Shown piece after piece: positions 33,905-40,881 of a stretch of DNA of 64,000 bases. The notes under the pieces were generated by a model. It made no database searches. It worked only from the letters and a program-made list of their open reading frames with translations, and was not told where the DNA came from. Made by a program: the position numbers and the translations under genes. Source of the stretch: Sva-07 sp963715825 (lineage in GTDB: Bacteria > Actinomycetota > Acidimicrobiia > Acidimicrobiales > Ilumatobacteraceae); assembly GCA_963715825.1 (NCBI GenBank), contig CAVQSI010000037.1, positions 62,001 through 126,000 of the forward strand, in the 5' to 3' direction. The first letter of the stretch is position 1. The number at the start of each line of letters is the position of its first letter.

Positions 33905-34878
33905 GCGGGCCGCGCAACGCCGAGGATCGGCTGCGTCGTCTGCTGGTGATGCTCCCGTGGTTGATGGAGACCGGTGAGGTCCCATTGGCGGATGTGGCCC
34001 GACGCTTCGACATGACCGAAGCGCAGGTGCAGAGCGACCTGGAGCTGGTGGCGATGTGCGGGCTGCCGCCGTTCATCGACGAGATGATCGACGTGTTCGT
34101 CGACGACGGCGTCGTGTTCGTCGGGGTGCCCCGACTGTTCACGCGTCCGCTGCGGCTCACCGCACCGGAGGCCTTCTCGCTGCTCACCTCGGCGCGTGCC
34201 GCGATGCAGCTGCCCGGCGCCGATCCCGATGGCGCACTGGGGCGAGGGCTCGCCAAGCTCGCTGCCGCGCTCGCCGACGCCGGCATCGCCACAGCGGGCG
34301 GCATCAGTGCGACCGCCGACGTCGACGACACCGCCGGCGTCGTCGTCGACCTCGCACGGCCCGAGCTGACCGATGTGCTCGCCGAGTCGGCAGCCACCGG
34401 CACCGAGCTGGCGATTGCCTACTTCTCGCCCGCACGCGCGGAGATGTCGACCCGAGCGATCGTGCCGCGCCACGTCTACACCGATGGTGGCAACTGGTAC
34501 GTGGTGGCCGACGACGACCGGTCGCAGTCGCGGCGGACGTTCCGCATCGACCGGATCGAGTCCGCCGAAGCGACCGGTCGAACGGTGGCGGTGGAGGCGA
34601 CGGCGCCCCCCGAGCGGTTCTTCGACGACGTCGACGTGCCGCGTGCGACGGTCCGGTTCGGTCCGGACGCCCGATGGGTGCTCGACCAGTACCCGGTCGA
34701 TCAGGTCGACGAGGTGGGTGACGGCTGGGTCGAGGCCCGGCTCCCCGTCGCCAGCGAGCGCTGGCTGGCGAGGTTGCTGATCCGGCTCGGCCCCAATGCC
34801 GTGCTCGTGGACCCGGCCGCCGAGAACCCGGCCGTGTCCGTCGCTCGCAGTGTGCTCGCCCGCTACGTCGACCCGTGA
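33901..34878 (+). CDS. WYL-domain regulator, PafC-like
   Basis: A 325-residue partner of the preceding gene. The N-terminus RLRRLLVMLPWLMETGEVPLA, then VQSDLELVAMCGLPPF and DEMIDVFVDDGVVFV, is the PafC pattern, followed by a WYL domain (LAIAYFSPARAEMSTRAIVP, NWYVVADD, RTFRIDRIESAE) and a C-terminal WCX region. The ATG overlaps the stop of the first WYL gene. Convergent with the exonuclease gene; their stops are 4 bases apart. Nearby exonuclease, WhiB, PIN-PhoH and HU genes fit a DNA-maintenance neighbourhood. Confidence 0.87.
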   Translation: MSGPRNAEDRLRRLLVMLPWLMETGEVPLADVARRFDMTEAQVQSDLELVAMCGLPPFIDEMIDVFVDDGVVFVGVPRLFTRPLRLTAPEAFSLLTSARAAMQLPGADPDGALGRGLAKLAAALADAGIATAGGISATADVDDTAGVVVDLARPELTDVLAESAATGTELAIAYFSPARAEMSTRAIVPRHVYTDGGNWYVVADDDRSQSRRTFRIDRIESAEATGRTVAVEATAPPERFFDDVDVPRATVRFGPDARWVLDQYPVDQVDEVGDGWVEARLPVASERWLARLLIRLGPNAVLVDPAAENPAVSVARSVLARYVDP

Positions 34879-34882
34879 GCGG

Positions 34883-35455
34883 TCAACGGACGTAGAACGG
34901 TTCGAGCTGTTCGGTGTCGGTGATGCCGTGCGCCGCGAGCAGGTGAGGGAGCACGGCGGCGGTGGCGGCCGCGTCGCCGAGCGCATCGTGGGGTCGCTCG
35001 AGGGCGACCCCGTAGCGCTCGCACACGTCGCTGAGCCGATGTGACAGCTGGCGATCGGGATCGAGACGACGCGACATGCGCAGCGTGCACAGCCGAGGTT
35101 CGAGCCCGATGCGTACGGAATCGCCACTCGGGCGTTTGCGGATGGCACGGGCGATGAAGTCGCTGTCGAACGCCGCGTTGTGGGCGGTGAACAGCGCTCC
35201 GCTCATGCGGTCGCCGAGCTCGTCGAGGGCGTCGTCGAGCGGCGGTGCCCCCCGCAGCGTGGCCCGGGTGATCCCATGGATGCTGGTGGGGCCGACGCGC
35301 GACAGCGGCCAGCGCAGCTTGACGAGCGACGACCACTGGTCGACGACCGTGCCGTCGGCCTCGACGACGACCATCCCCAGCTGCAGGATCCGGTGGCGTC
35401 TGGTGTTCAGTCCCGACGTCTCCAGGTCGACGACGGCGAAGTGGGGGAGCGGCAC
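34883..35455 (-). CDS. DnaQ-like 3'-5' exonuclease (DEDDh)
   Basis: A 190-residue exonuclease of the DnaQ/RNase T fold. The four acidic residues and His are visible: VVDLETSG (Asp and Glu), HNAAFDSDFI (Asp), and RPHDALGDAAATAAV (His and Asp). It matches the exonuclease domain of DNA polymerase III epsilon or the DinG-associated type, as a free-standing protein. I place the start at the GTG 35453-35455, because a TAGGGT -10 ends 7 bases before it; a GTG at 35464 lies inside that -10. Confidence 0.85.
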   Translation of the reverse strand: MPLPHFAVVDLETSGLNTRRHRILQLGMVVVEADGTVVDQWSSLVKLRWPLSRVGPTSIHGITRATLRGAPPLDDALDELGDRMSGALFTAHNAAFDSDFIARAIRKRPSGDSVRIGLEPRLCTLRMSRRLDPDRQLSHRLSDVCERYGVALERPHDALGDAAATAAVLPHLLAAHGITDTEQLEPFYVR

Positions 35456-35462
35456 GTCCACC

Positions 35463-35468
35463 ACCCTA
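35463..35468 (-). promoter_or_regulatory. -10 element of leaderless exonuclease gene
   Basis: Reverse-strand TAGGGT ends 7 bases before the GTG at 35455 and decides between two nearby GTG codons. Confidence 0.5.
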
Positions 35469-35501
35469 GACAGGGGGTGTCCCAGCGTCGCTCGTGAGTG
35501 A

Positions 35502-35810
35502 TCAGCCGGTCTGCTGCTGCAATCGGGCCCGCACGCCGATCGGAGCGGACACGGTGAACCCGGCGAGGTGACGGTCCTCTTCGGACTCGCCGGCCCAGAA
35601 GCCGTACTCGTGGTTCATGCGGGCGTACTGCCGGCAGGGCTGCTGTACCGGACACGAGTCGCAGAGCTTCTGTGCCTTGGCCTCACGGCGGGCTCGGGCC
35701 TGCGGACGTTCGGCTTTCGGGGGGAAGAACAATCGGGTCCGTCCCTTGCACGCGGCGTAGTCCTGCCAGGGGGTGTCGTACTCTTCGTCGAACAACTCTG
35801 CAACGGCCAC
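35502..35810 (-). CDS. WhiB-family iron-sulfur transcriptional regulator
   Basis: A 102-residue Wbl protein, a family found only in actinobacteria and their phages. Four Cys bind a 4Fe-4S cluster (Cys 21, 50, 53, 59), followed by the turn GFWAGESEE (70-78) and a basic tail that binds DNA or sigma factor. The N-terminal DYAACKG and the GFWAG turn are closest to the WhiB1/WhiB2 type, but the subtype is uncertain. Start is GTG at 35808-35810 with an AAGGGAGCG ribosome site. A promoter and a strong hairpin in its leader lie upstream. Confidence 0.9.
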   Translation of the reverse strand: MAVAELFDEEYDTPWQDYAACKGRTRLFFPPKAERPQARARREAKAQKLCDSCPVQQPCRQYARMNHEYGFWAGESEEDRHLAGFTVSAPIGVRARLQQQTG

Positions 35811-35831
35811 CAGTCGCTCCCTTCGTGCTCT

Positions 35832-35870
35832 GAGCGGCGGGGAACCGGAGGGGAGGCGCCTCCGCCGCTC
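35832..35870 (-). promoter_or_regulatory. Hairpin in the 5' leader of the WhiB gene
   Basis: GAGCGGCGG (35832-35840) pairs perfectly with CCGCCGCTC (35862-35870); the loop holds a further GGAGGCGCCTCC palindrome. It lies between the promoter and the ribosome site on the reverse strand, so it would be the first structure in the WhiB transcript. It could act as an RNA switch, a stabiliser, or an operator. Confidence 0.5.
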
Positions 35871-35876
35871 GATTTA

Positions 35877-35905
35877 ACACTAAATGTTCGGAGCGGCGAC
35901 CACAA
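35877..35905 (-). promoter_or_regulatory. Promoter of the WhiB gene
   Basis: On the reverse strand TTGTGG (35900-35905) and TAGTGT (35877-35882) are spaced by 17 bases, giving a leader of roughly 60 bases before the GTG. Confidence 0.5.
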
Positions 35906-35968
35906 CCGGATTTTCCCGTGTCGAGAAAGTTTCGCAGCGGCCGCTGCGGCCCGGTCGCGCGGTGGTCG

Positions 35969-37420
35969 CTAGAGCAGTTCGGCGGCCAGGCTGGCGACGT
36001 CGCTGCGCTCGCAGGCGGTCAACGTGATGTGCCCGAAACAGGGCTGACCGACGAACGCCGAGGACAGCACGCTGAGGGCATTGTTGGTCTCGCCGAGGTA
36101 GGGCGCGTCGATCTGGCTGGTGTCGCCGGTGAAGATCACCTTCGTGCCGTCACCGACACGTGTGAGGATCGTGCGCAGTGTGGTCGGTTCGAGGTTCTGG
36201 GCCTCGTCGATCACCACGAACTGCTGTTGCAGCGATCGTCCACGCAGGAACGTGACCGACTCGAGCGAGAGCTGGCCGCGGGTGGTCAACTCGTCGACCA
36301 TCGCGCGGGCATCGTTGATGTTGCCCCGGTCGGTCAGTGCGACGACGGCATCGTGGATGGCTGCCATCCACGGATCGAGCTTCTCGTCGAGGCCGCCCGG
36401 GAGGAAGCCGACGTCGGCTCGCCCGACCGGCACGAGCGGGCGGTAGACCGCCAGACGTTCGTAGCGGTTCTGCTCGACGACCTGTTCGAGCCCGGCAGCG
36501 ATCGCCAGGATCGTCTTGCCCGTGCCCGCTCGACCGTCGAGTGCGATGACGGCGATGTCGGGGTCGAGGAGCAGTTCGAGTGCGAACCGTTGTTCCTTGC
36601 TGCGCGGCCGGAGTCCCCACGCCTCGGGGGTGTGCTGAGAGAGCAACACGAACTCGCCGTGCACGGCCCGCACGAGCGCCGACTGGGAACCCGAACGCAG
36701 CACGGCGAACTCGTTCTCGTTGAACTCCGGCGCGGCGCTGTCGGCGACGTTGGCGGTCGCCGTGTGGGTCACGACGGCGTCGATGGCAATTGCACCCGCC
36801 GCGTACAGGCAGTCGATGGTCTCGTAGGGCGCTTCGATCGTGGACCAGCCGACGGTCGGCTGGTCGCGGTCGGAGCGGGTGAGCCGGTGCTCGGCGGCAT
36901 CGACGCCGAGGTGTGCTGCTTTGATCCTCAGCGCCGCGTCGTTGCTGATCATGGTGGTCGGACCGAAGTCGGACTGCCCGATCGCCGCGCCGATGATGCG
37001 ATTGTCCGGCACGGCGGGGTCGAGACCGTGTTCGACCAACAGGTGCTTGCGGATGTTGTTGATCTCGATCTGCAGCGTCGCCGTGCCGTTGCCGGTCGGG
37101 ACGGGTTCGGCCAGCGAACCGCCATGGGCGACGCGCAGTTCCTCGAGGGTGCGCAACGCCGTGCGGGCAGATCGGCCGACGTCGTCGGGGCGGCTCTTGA
37201 GTCCGTCGAGTTCCTCGACCACGGTGAGCGGCACGATCACGTCGGCGTCGTGGAATTCGAGCACACAGGTCGGGTCGGCGATCAACACCGATGTGTCGAC
37301 CACCAGCCTGGTCCGCTGCGCCCGTTTCGACGGATCGGGCGTCTTCGGCTCGGACCCGTCGGTGCCCTGGCGGGGCGAGCGGGTCGGTGCGTCAGCGGAC
37401 GGAAGCAGGTCGGTCACCAT
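35969..37420 (-). CDS. PIN-PhoH fusion protein (PhoH2-type)
   Basis: A 483-residue protein joining an N-terminal PIN nuclease domain (VVDTSVLIADP with Asp 42, to about 165) to a C-terminal PhoH ATPase (Walker A GRAGTGKT near 293-300, Walker B VVIDEAQN near 407, then TGDTSQID). In mycobacteria the homologous PhoH2 is an RNA helicase-ribonuclease of the toxin-antitoxin type, but no small antitoxin gene precedes this one. A GAGGAGAC ribosome site sits before the ATG. Role is inferred as RNA unwinding and cleavage. Confidence 0.88.
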   Translation of the reverse strand: MVTDLLPSADAPTRSPRQGTDGSEPKTPDPSKRAQRTRLVVDTSVLIADPTCVLEFHDADVIVPLTVVEELDGLKSRPDDVGRSARTALRTLEELRVAHGGSLAEPVPTGNGTATLQIEINNIRKHLLVEHGLDPAVPDNRIIGAAIGQSDFGPTTMISNDAALRIKAAHLGVDAAEHRLTRSDRDQPTVGWSTIEAPYETIDCLYAAGAIAIDAVVTHTATANVADSAAPEFNENEFAVLRSGSQSALVRAVHGEFVLLSQHTPEAWGLRPRSKEQRFALELLLDPDIAVIALDGRAGTGKTILAIAAGLEQVVEQNRYERLAVYRPLVPVGRADVGFLPGGLDEKLDPWMAAIHDAVVALTDRGNINDARAMVDELTTRGQLSLESVTFLRGRSLQQQFVVIDEAQNLEPTTLRTILTRVGDGTKVIFTGDTSQIDAPYLGETNNALSVLSSAFVGQPCFGHITLTACERSDVASLAAELL

Positions 37421-37530
37421 GTCTCCTCGACGGATCGTCTGTCATACCCAACGGACACAGTGTGTAGCGCAGCCGTCGACCGCCGTGGTGGATCCCGCCG
37501 ATCTTCAATACCGGCAAGGGATAGATCGCC

Positions 37531-37554
37531 ATGTCATTGCAAATGCAATGACAT
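37531..37554. promoter_or_regulatory. 24-bp perfect palindrome, operator candidate
   Basis: ATGTCATTGCA (37531-37541) and TGCAATGACAT (37544-37554) form a perfect inverted repeat around AA. It sits in the 258-base divergent gap, 111 bases upstream of the PIN-PhoH start and 125 bases upstream of the HU start, and is far more AT-rich than its surroundings. A dimeric regulator could bind here and serve both genes. Confidence 0.6.
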
Positions 37555-37678
37555 CGATGCTTGAACCGAGCGGGTTGCACTCGGTCACATGGTCACTGTT
37601 CCGCCGCATTCAGCGGAAACGGTCTCGGCGCTGAGCGCCGGGGTGAACAGCATCAACACCCATCCGAAAGAGGACTCA

Positions 37679-37960
37679 ATGGCAACCAAAGCAGAAATGA
37701 TCGACGCAGTCGCGACCGAGGCCGGCGTCACCAAGGCCGACGCCGAGCGCGCGCTCGGAGCGTTCTTCGACTACGTCGTCCGCGAAACCAAGAAGGGCGA
37801 GAAGGTCGCCTGGGCGGGCTTTGGGTCGTTCAGCACCACCAAGCGCAGCGCCCGTACCGGTCGCAACCCGCAGACTGGTGCACCCGTGCAGATCAAGGCC
37901 TCGACCGCGATGAAGTTCACCGCCAGCTCGACGCTGAAGTCCGCCCTGAACGGGAAGTGA
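37679..37960 (+). CDS. hup: HU-family DNA-binding protein
   Basis: A 93-residue nucleoid protein. The whole HU fold is present: helix-turn-helix MATKAEMIDAVATEAGVTKAD, the GFGSFSTTKRSARTGRNPQTG beta-arm with the intercalating Pro, and the C-terminal helix TLKSALNGK. It ends where ordinary HU ends. Mycobacterial HupB continues into a Lys-rich tail; here such a tail is encoded by the next ORF, 4 bases downstream and in another frame. AGAGGA precedes the ATG as ribosome site. Confidence 0.93.
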   Translation: MATKAEMIDAVATEAGVTKADAERALGAFFDYVVRETKKGEKVAWAGFGSFSTTKRSARTGRNPQTGAPVQIKASTAMKFTASSTLKSALNGK

Positions 37961-37964
37961 CCTG

Positions 37965-38330
37965 ATGGTCGTCAAGAAGGCTCCGGCCAAGAAGAAGGCT
38001 CCTGCCAAGAAGGCGCCTGCGAAGAAGAAGGCTCCCGCGAAGAAGGCGCCTGCGAAGAAGAAGGCTCCCGCGAAGAAGGCGCCTGCGAAGAAGAAGGCTC
38101 CCGCGAAGAAGGCGCCTGCGAAGAAGAAGGCTCCCGCGAAGAAGGCGCCTGCGAAGAAGAAGGCTCCCGCCAAGAAGGCGCCTGCGAAGAAGAAGGCTCC
38201 CGCGAAGAAGGCGCCTGCGAAGAAGAAGGCTCCCGCCAAGAAGGCGCCTGCGAAGAAGAAGGCACCCGCCAAGAAGGCGCCTGCGAAGAAGAAGGCACCA
38301 GCCAAGAAGGCTCCGGCCAAGAAGCGCTGA
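37965..38330 (+). CDS. Lys/Ala/Pro repeat protein (histone H1-like)
   Basis: A 121-residue protein built almost wholly of APAKKAPAKKK units: a MVVKK lead-in, one half unit, then ten 11-residue repeats ending in KKR. About half the residues are Lys. This is the composition of the C-terminal tail of mycobacterial HupB and of eukaryote-like histone H1 proteins, which condense DNA. It starts with its own ATG 4 bases after the HU stop, in the +1 frame, with a weak GGGAAG upstream, and would be translationally coupled to HU. It may be a real separate protein or an HU tail detached by an indel; HU ends naturally, so I favour the former. Confidence 0.75.
   Translation: MVVKKAPAKKKAPAKKAPAKKKAPAKKAPAKKKAPAKKAPAKKKAPAKKAPAKKKAPAKKAPAKKKAPAKKAPAKKKAPAKKAPAKKKAPAKKAPAKKKAPAKKAPAKKKAPAKKAPAKKR
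37998..38327 (+). repeat. 33-bp coding tandem repeat, ten copies
   Basis: Ten units encoding APAKKAPAKKK run from 37998 to 38327; most differ by single third-position changes such as CCCGCG versus CCCGCC. The near-identity means copy number may vary between strains or be collapsed in an assembly. Confidence 0.9.
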
Positions 38331-38347
38331 GCAACAACGACGAGTGA

Positions 38348-38377
38348 CGAACGAGGGGCCTTCGGGCCCCTCGTTCG
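38348..38377. terminator. Strong terminator after HU and Lys-rich gene
   Basis: A 13-bp perfect stem, CGAACGAGGGGCC (38348-38360) with GGCCCCTCGTTCG (38365-38377), closes a TTCG tetraloop between two convergent genes. Confidence 0.88.
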
Positions 38378-38380
38378 CGT

Positions 38381-39163
38381 TCAGAGGTCGGCGATCAGCT
38401 TGAAGACCTCGGCGGCGTCCATGTCGAACGGTCGGCCCAGGTCGCCGAGGCGATTGCGGATCCGCTGGTCGAACGCGGCGAGCTGGTCGTCGTCGAGCGC
38501 CTTCATCGTCGACTCGAACTGGCTCTCGTGAGCAGCCAGGGCGTCGAGCTTGGCGTCGACGAAGTCGGTGACGTCCTCGGCGTGGTCGGGTGCGTCGGCT
38601 TCCCACAGCAGCAGCGCCTCGGGCCGATGGTGGGGGAGACCGTGGTCGCGGAAGAAGTGCGGGTCGCGCGCCGCGACGATTCCGTCACACGCCAGCAGCC
38701 CGGCGTGGCGATGGTCCGGGTGGAGCCGGTACCGCTTCCACGGATCGTGGCCCAACACCACCTGCGGTCGCAGCTCGCGGATGATCCGGGCGACCTCGCC
38801 GCGAGTTGCCAGGTCGCTGTCGAGTTCGCCGTCGACGCGCCCGAGGAACCTGACCTCGCCGGCGTTGGATCCTGCCAGTCGTCGAGCCGCTTCACGCTGC
38901 TCGTCCTGGCGCCGGGCGGCCAGCGCCACGACGTCGGTGTCGGGATCCCACGTCCCCTTCGATCCATCGGTACAGACGAGGTGGTGCACGATGCATCCAG
39001 CGGCGGCCCACTTCGCGAGCACGCCGCCGGCGCCGAACTCGACGTCGTCGGGGTGGGCGCCGATCGCCAGTGCCGAGGTCGGCGTGGACAGGTCGGTGGT
39101 CGCCGGTGTGGCGAGCGCGGCGGAGTTCAGTGGGCCGGGTTGGCCGGGTTCGTTGGCAGCCAT
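38381..39163 (-). CDS. PIG-L/LmbE family N-acetylglucosaminyl deacetylase
   Basis: A 260-residue zinc deacetylase of the LmbE fold. The zinc motif is AIGAHPDDVEFG (His-Pro-Asp-Asp) and the distal His is in RLHPDHRHAG. In actinobacteria such enzymes make mycothiol (MshB) or its conjugate amidase (Mca), or act on other glycans; the sequence does not settle which. The ATG at 39161-39163 has AGAAGGTG upstream and overlaps the end of cofC by 37 bases, so the two are coupled. Confidence 0.85.
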   Translation of the reverse strand: MAANEPGQPGPLNSAALATPATTDLSTPTSALAIGAHPDDVEFGAGGVLAKWAAAGCIVHHLVCTDGSKGTWDPDTDVVALAARRQDEQREAARRLAGSNAGEVRFLGRVDGELDSDLATRGEVARIIRELRPQVVLGHDPWKRYRLHPDHRHAGLLACDGIVAARDPHFFRDHGLPHHRPEALLLWEADAPDHAEDVTDFVDAKLDALAAHESQFESTMKALDDDQLAAFDQRIRNRLGDLGRPFDMDAAEVFKLIADL

Positions 39164-39738
39164 GGGGGAAGCACCTTCTGGATCAGGGGGTGGGCGAGGT
39201 CTCGGGCGGTGTCGAGGTCGAGCGACAACTCGACATCGCGGCGCACCTCGACCGGGGTGGCGTCGAAGGCGAGCGCTTGGCGGAGATGGCGGGCGAACGA
39301 GCCGCCACCGTAGGCGGCGCGGATCGGGTGCGTGGCCGGGAACGACATCACGTTGGTGCCGTCGTCGCGGCGGTCGGGCACCAGCGTGATGCGCCCTTCG
39401 TGGGCGATGTCGAGCAGCGCTGCGGGGAGCGCCAGGTCGGCGTGGCTCACGAGCACCTGGTCGTATCCGTTGGCGATGATGTGGGCGACGCCGTCGTCGA
39501 CCGCTCCATTGAGGCCGAGGCCGGCGCCCCAGATCACCTGGGCGCCCATCCGGCGTGCCCAGCCGGCGACGTCGTCGTCGTCGCACGCCACGAACGTCGG
39601 GATCTCGGCCACGACGTCGAGGACGCCGCTGGCCATCCATTCCGCCAGGCGGGCCCGATCGCCGTCCGAGAGCACGCCGGTCAGGCGACCTTTGGCCGCC
39701 GTGAATCGCTTGACCGGAACCAGGACGGCGAGACGCAC
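39127..39738 (-). CDS. cofC: 2-phospho-L-lactate/phosphoenolpyruvate guanylyltransferase
   Basis: A 203-residue nucleotidyltransferase of coenzyme F420 synthesis (CofC, FbiD in mycobacteria), which activates phospholactate or phosphoenolpyruvate with GTP. The start LAVLVPVKRFTAAKGRL, then VACDDDDVAGWARRMGAQVI and the central SHADLALP are family motifs. Start: the GTG at 39736-39738 is 7 bases after a TACAGT -10, so it is preferred to the in-frame GTG at 39747 that lies inside the -10. It supports F420 use by the organism, in line with the LLM enzyme at 58984-59925. LmbE follows and overlaps. Confidence 0.85.
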   Translation of the reverse strand: MRLAVLVPVKRFTAAKGRLTGVLSDGDRARLAEWMASGVLDVVAEIPTFVACDDDDVAGWARRMGAQVIWGAGLGLNGAVDDGVAHIIANGYDQVLVSHADLALPAALLDIAHEGRITLVPDRRDDGTNVMSFPATHPIRAAYGGGSFARHLRQALAFDATPVEVRRDVELSLDLDTARDLAHPLIQKVLPPWLPTNPANPAH

Positions 39739-39745
39739 CCGGACC

Positions 39746-39751
39746 ACTGTA
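39746..39751 (-). promoter_or_regulatory. -10 element of leaderless cofC
   Basis: Reverse-strand TACAGT ends 7 bases before the GTG at 39738. The same 11 bases, TACAGTGGTCC, recur in mirror orientation at 39797-39807. Confidence 0.5.
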
Positions 39752-39796
39752 GAGAGCCGCCGGAGGAGGGCCACGGCCCGAGCAGCGATGCCGCAG

Positions 39797-39802
39797 TACA
39801 GT
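39797..39802 (+). promoter_or_regulatory. -10 element candidate for gpsA
   Basis: TACAGT, in the same TACAGTGGTCC context as the cofC promoter but facing the other way. It would give gpsA a leader of about 65 bases with a GGGGGAT ribosome site. Confidence 0.4.
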
Positions 39803-39873
39803 GGTCCCAGCGCGCTGCTCGACGGTGGCGCCGATGCCGCATGCGGCGGCACGAGGACATCGGGGGGATCGAC

Positions 39874-40881
39874 ATGAGTGCATCGACGATCAACGTGGCA
39901 GTGATCGGCGCGGGGTCGTGGGGAACCACGGTCGCTGCGCTCGCCGCCGTCAACACGCCGACGGTGCTGTGGGCGCGCCGCAGCGAGTTGGCCCAGGAGA
40001 TCAACGACGCCGGCGTCAACCCGGAGTACCTCCCCAACTTCACCCTGCCCGATGCGCTCCGCGCGACCGATTCGCTGGCCGACGCCGTGTCGCACGCCGA
40101 CGTCGTCGTCATGGCCGTTCCGTCGCATGGCTACCGTGACGTGGCGGTGGAAGCCGCCGCCTCGATCCGCCCGTGGGTGCCCGTGGTGTCGCTGTCGAAG
40201 GGGCTCGAACGCACCACGCTCAAGCGCATGAGCGAGGTCACCGCCGACGCCATGCCCGGGCATCCCGTCGCGGTGCTCACCGGCCCGAACCTCGCCAAGG
40301 AGATCCTCGGTGGGCAACCGGCCGCGAGCGTCGTCGCGATCGACGACGTGACCATCGCCAACGAACTGCAGCGCATCTTCAGCCGTCCGAGCCTGCGGGT
40401 CTACACCAACGCCGACGTGGTCGGCTGCGAGGTGGCCGGCGTCGTCAAGAACGTGATCGCGATCGCCGCCGGGATGGCCGAGGGGATGGGCTTCGGCGAC
40501 AACACGCGCGCCACCCTGATCACCCGCGGTCTCGCCGAGATGACCCGTCTTGGCGTGGCGATGGGCGGCGAGCCGGTCACGTTCGCCGGCCTCGCCGGGA
40601 TGGGGGACCTCATCGCGACGTGCTCATCGAAGCAGAGCCGGAACAACCAGGTCGGCCTGCAACTGGGTCAGGGCAAGACGATCGAGGAGATCCTGGCCGC
40701 CACGAACATGGTCGCCGAAGGTGTGAAGTCGTCACCGAGCGTGCTCGACCTCGCGCGCCGCTACGGTGTCGAGATGCCGATCACCGAACAGGTCGTCGCC
40801 GTGTGCCACGAGCACCGCCCCGCCCCGGATGCACTCGCCGCACTGATGCAGCGCAGCCGCAAGAGCGAATTCGACGCGTGA
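39874..40881 (+). CDS. gpsA: Glycerol-3-phosphate dehydrogenase [NAD(P)+]
   Basis: A 335-residue cytoplasmic enzyme making sn-glycerol 3-phosphate for phospholipids and, here, probably triacylglycerol. The dinucleotide fold is VAVIGAGSWGTTVAALAA; the substrate region includes SLSKGLE, VLTGPNLAKEI, the catalytic Lys in GVVKNVIAIAAGM, and the FAGLAGMGDLIATC motif. The start ATG has GGGGGAT 5-10 bases upstream. Its stop overlaps the next gene by GTGA. Confidence 0.95.
   Translation: MSASTINVAVIGAGSWGTTVAALAAVNTPTVLWARRSELAQEINDAGVNPEYLPNFTLPDALRATDSLADAVSHADVVVMAVPSHGYRDVAVEAAASIRPWVPVVSLSKGLERTTLKRMSEVTADAMPGHPVAVLTGPNLAKEILGGQPAASVVAIDDVTIANELQRIFSRPSLRVYTNADVVGCEVAGVVKNVIAIAAGMAEGMGFGDNTRATLITRGLAEMTRLGVAMGGEPVTFAGLAGMGDLIATCSSKQSRNNQVGLQLGQGKTIEEILAATNMVAEGVKSSPSVLDLARRYGVEMPITEQVVAVCHEHRPAPDALAALMQRSRKSEFDA

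Noticed and set aside
37950..37970. HU and Lys-rich ORF as one gene broken by an indel
   Set aside because: HU ends at the usual family length and the second ORF has its own ATG; left open but not favoured.
37998..38327. Regular repeats as a CRISPR array
   Set aside because: The units are contiguous, coding and without unique spacers; they encode APAKKAPAKKK.
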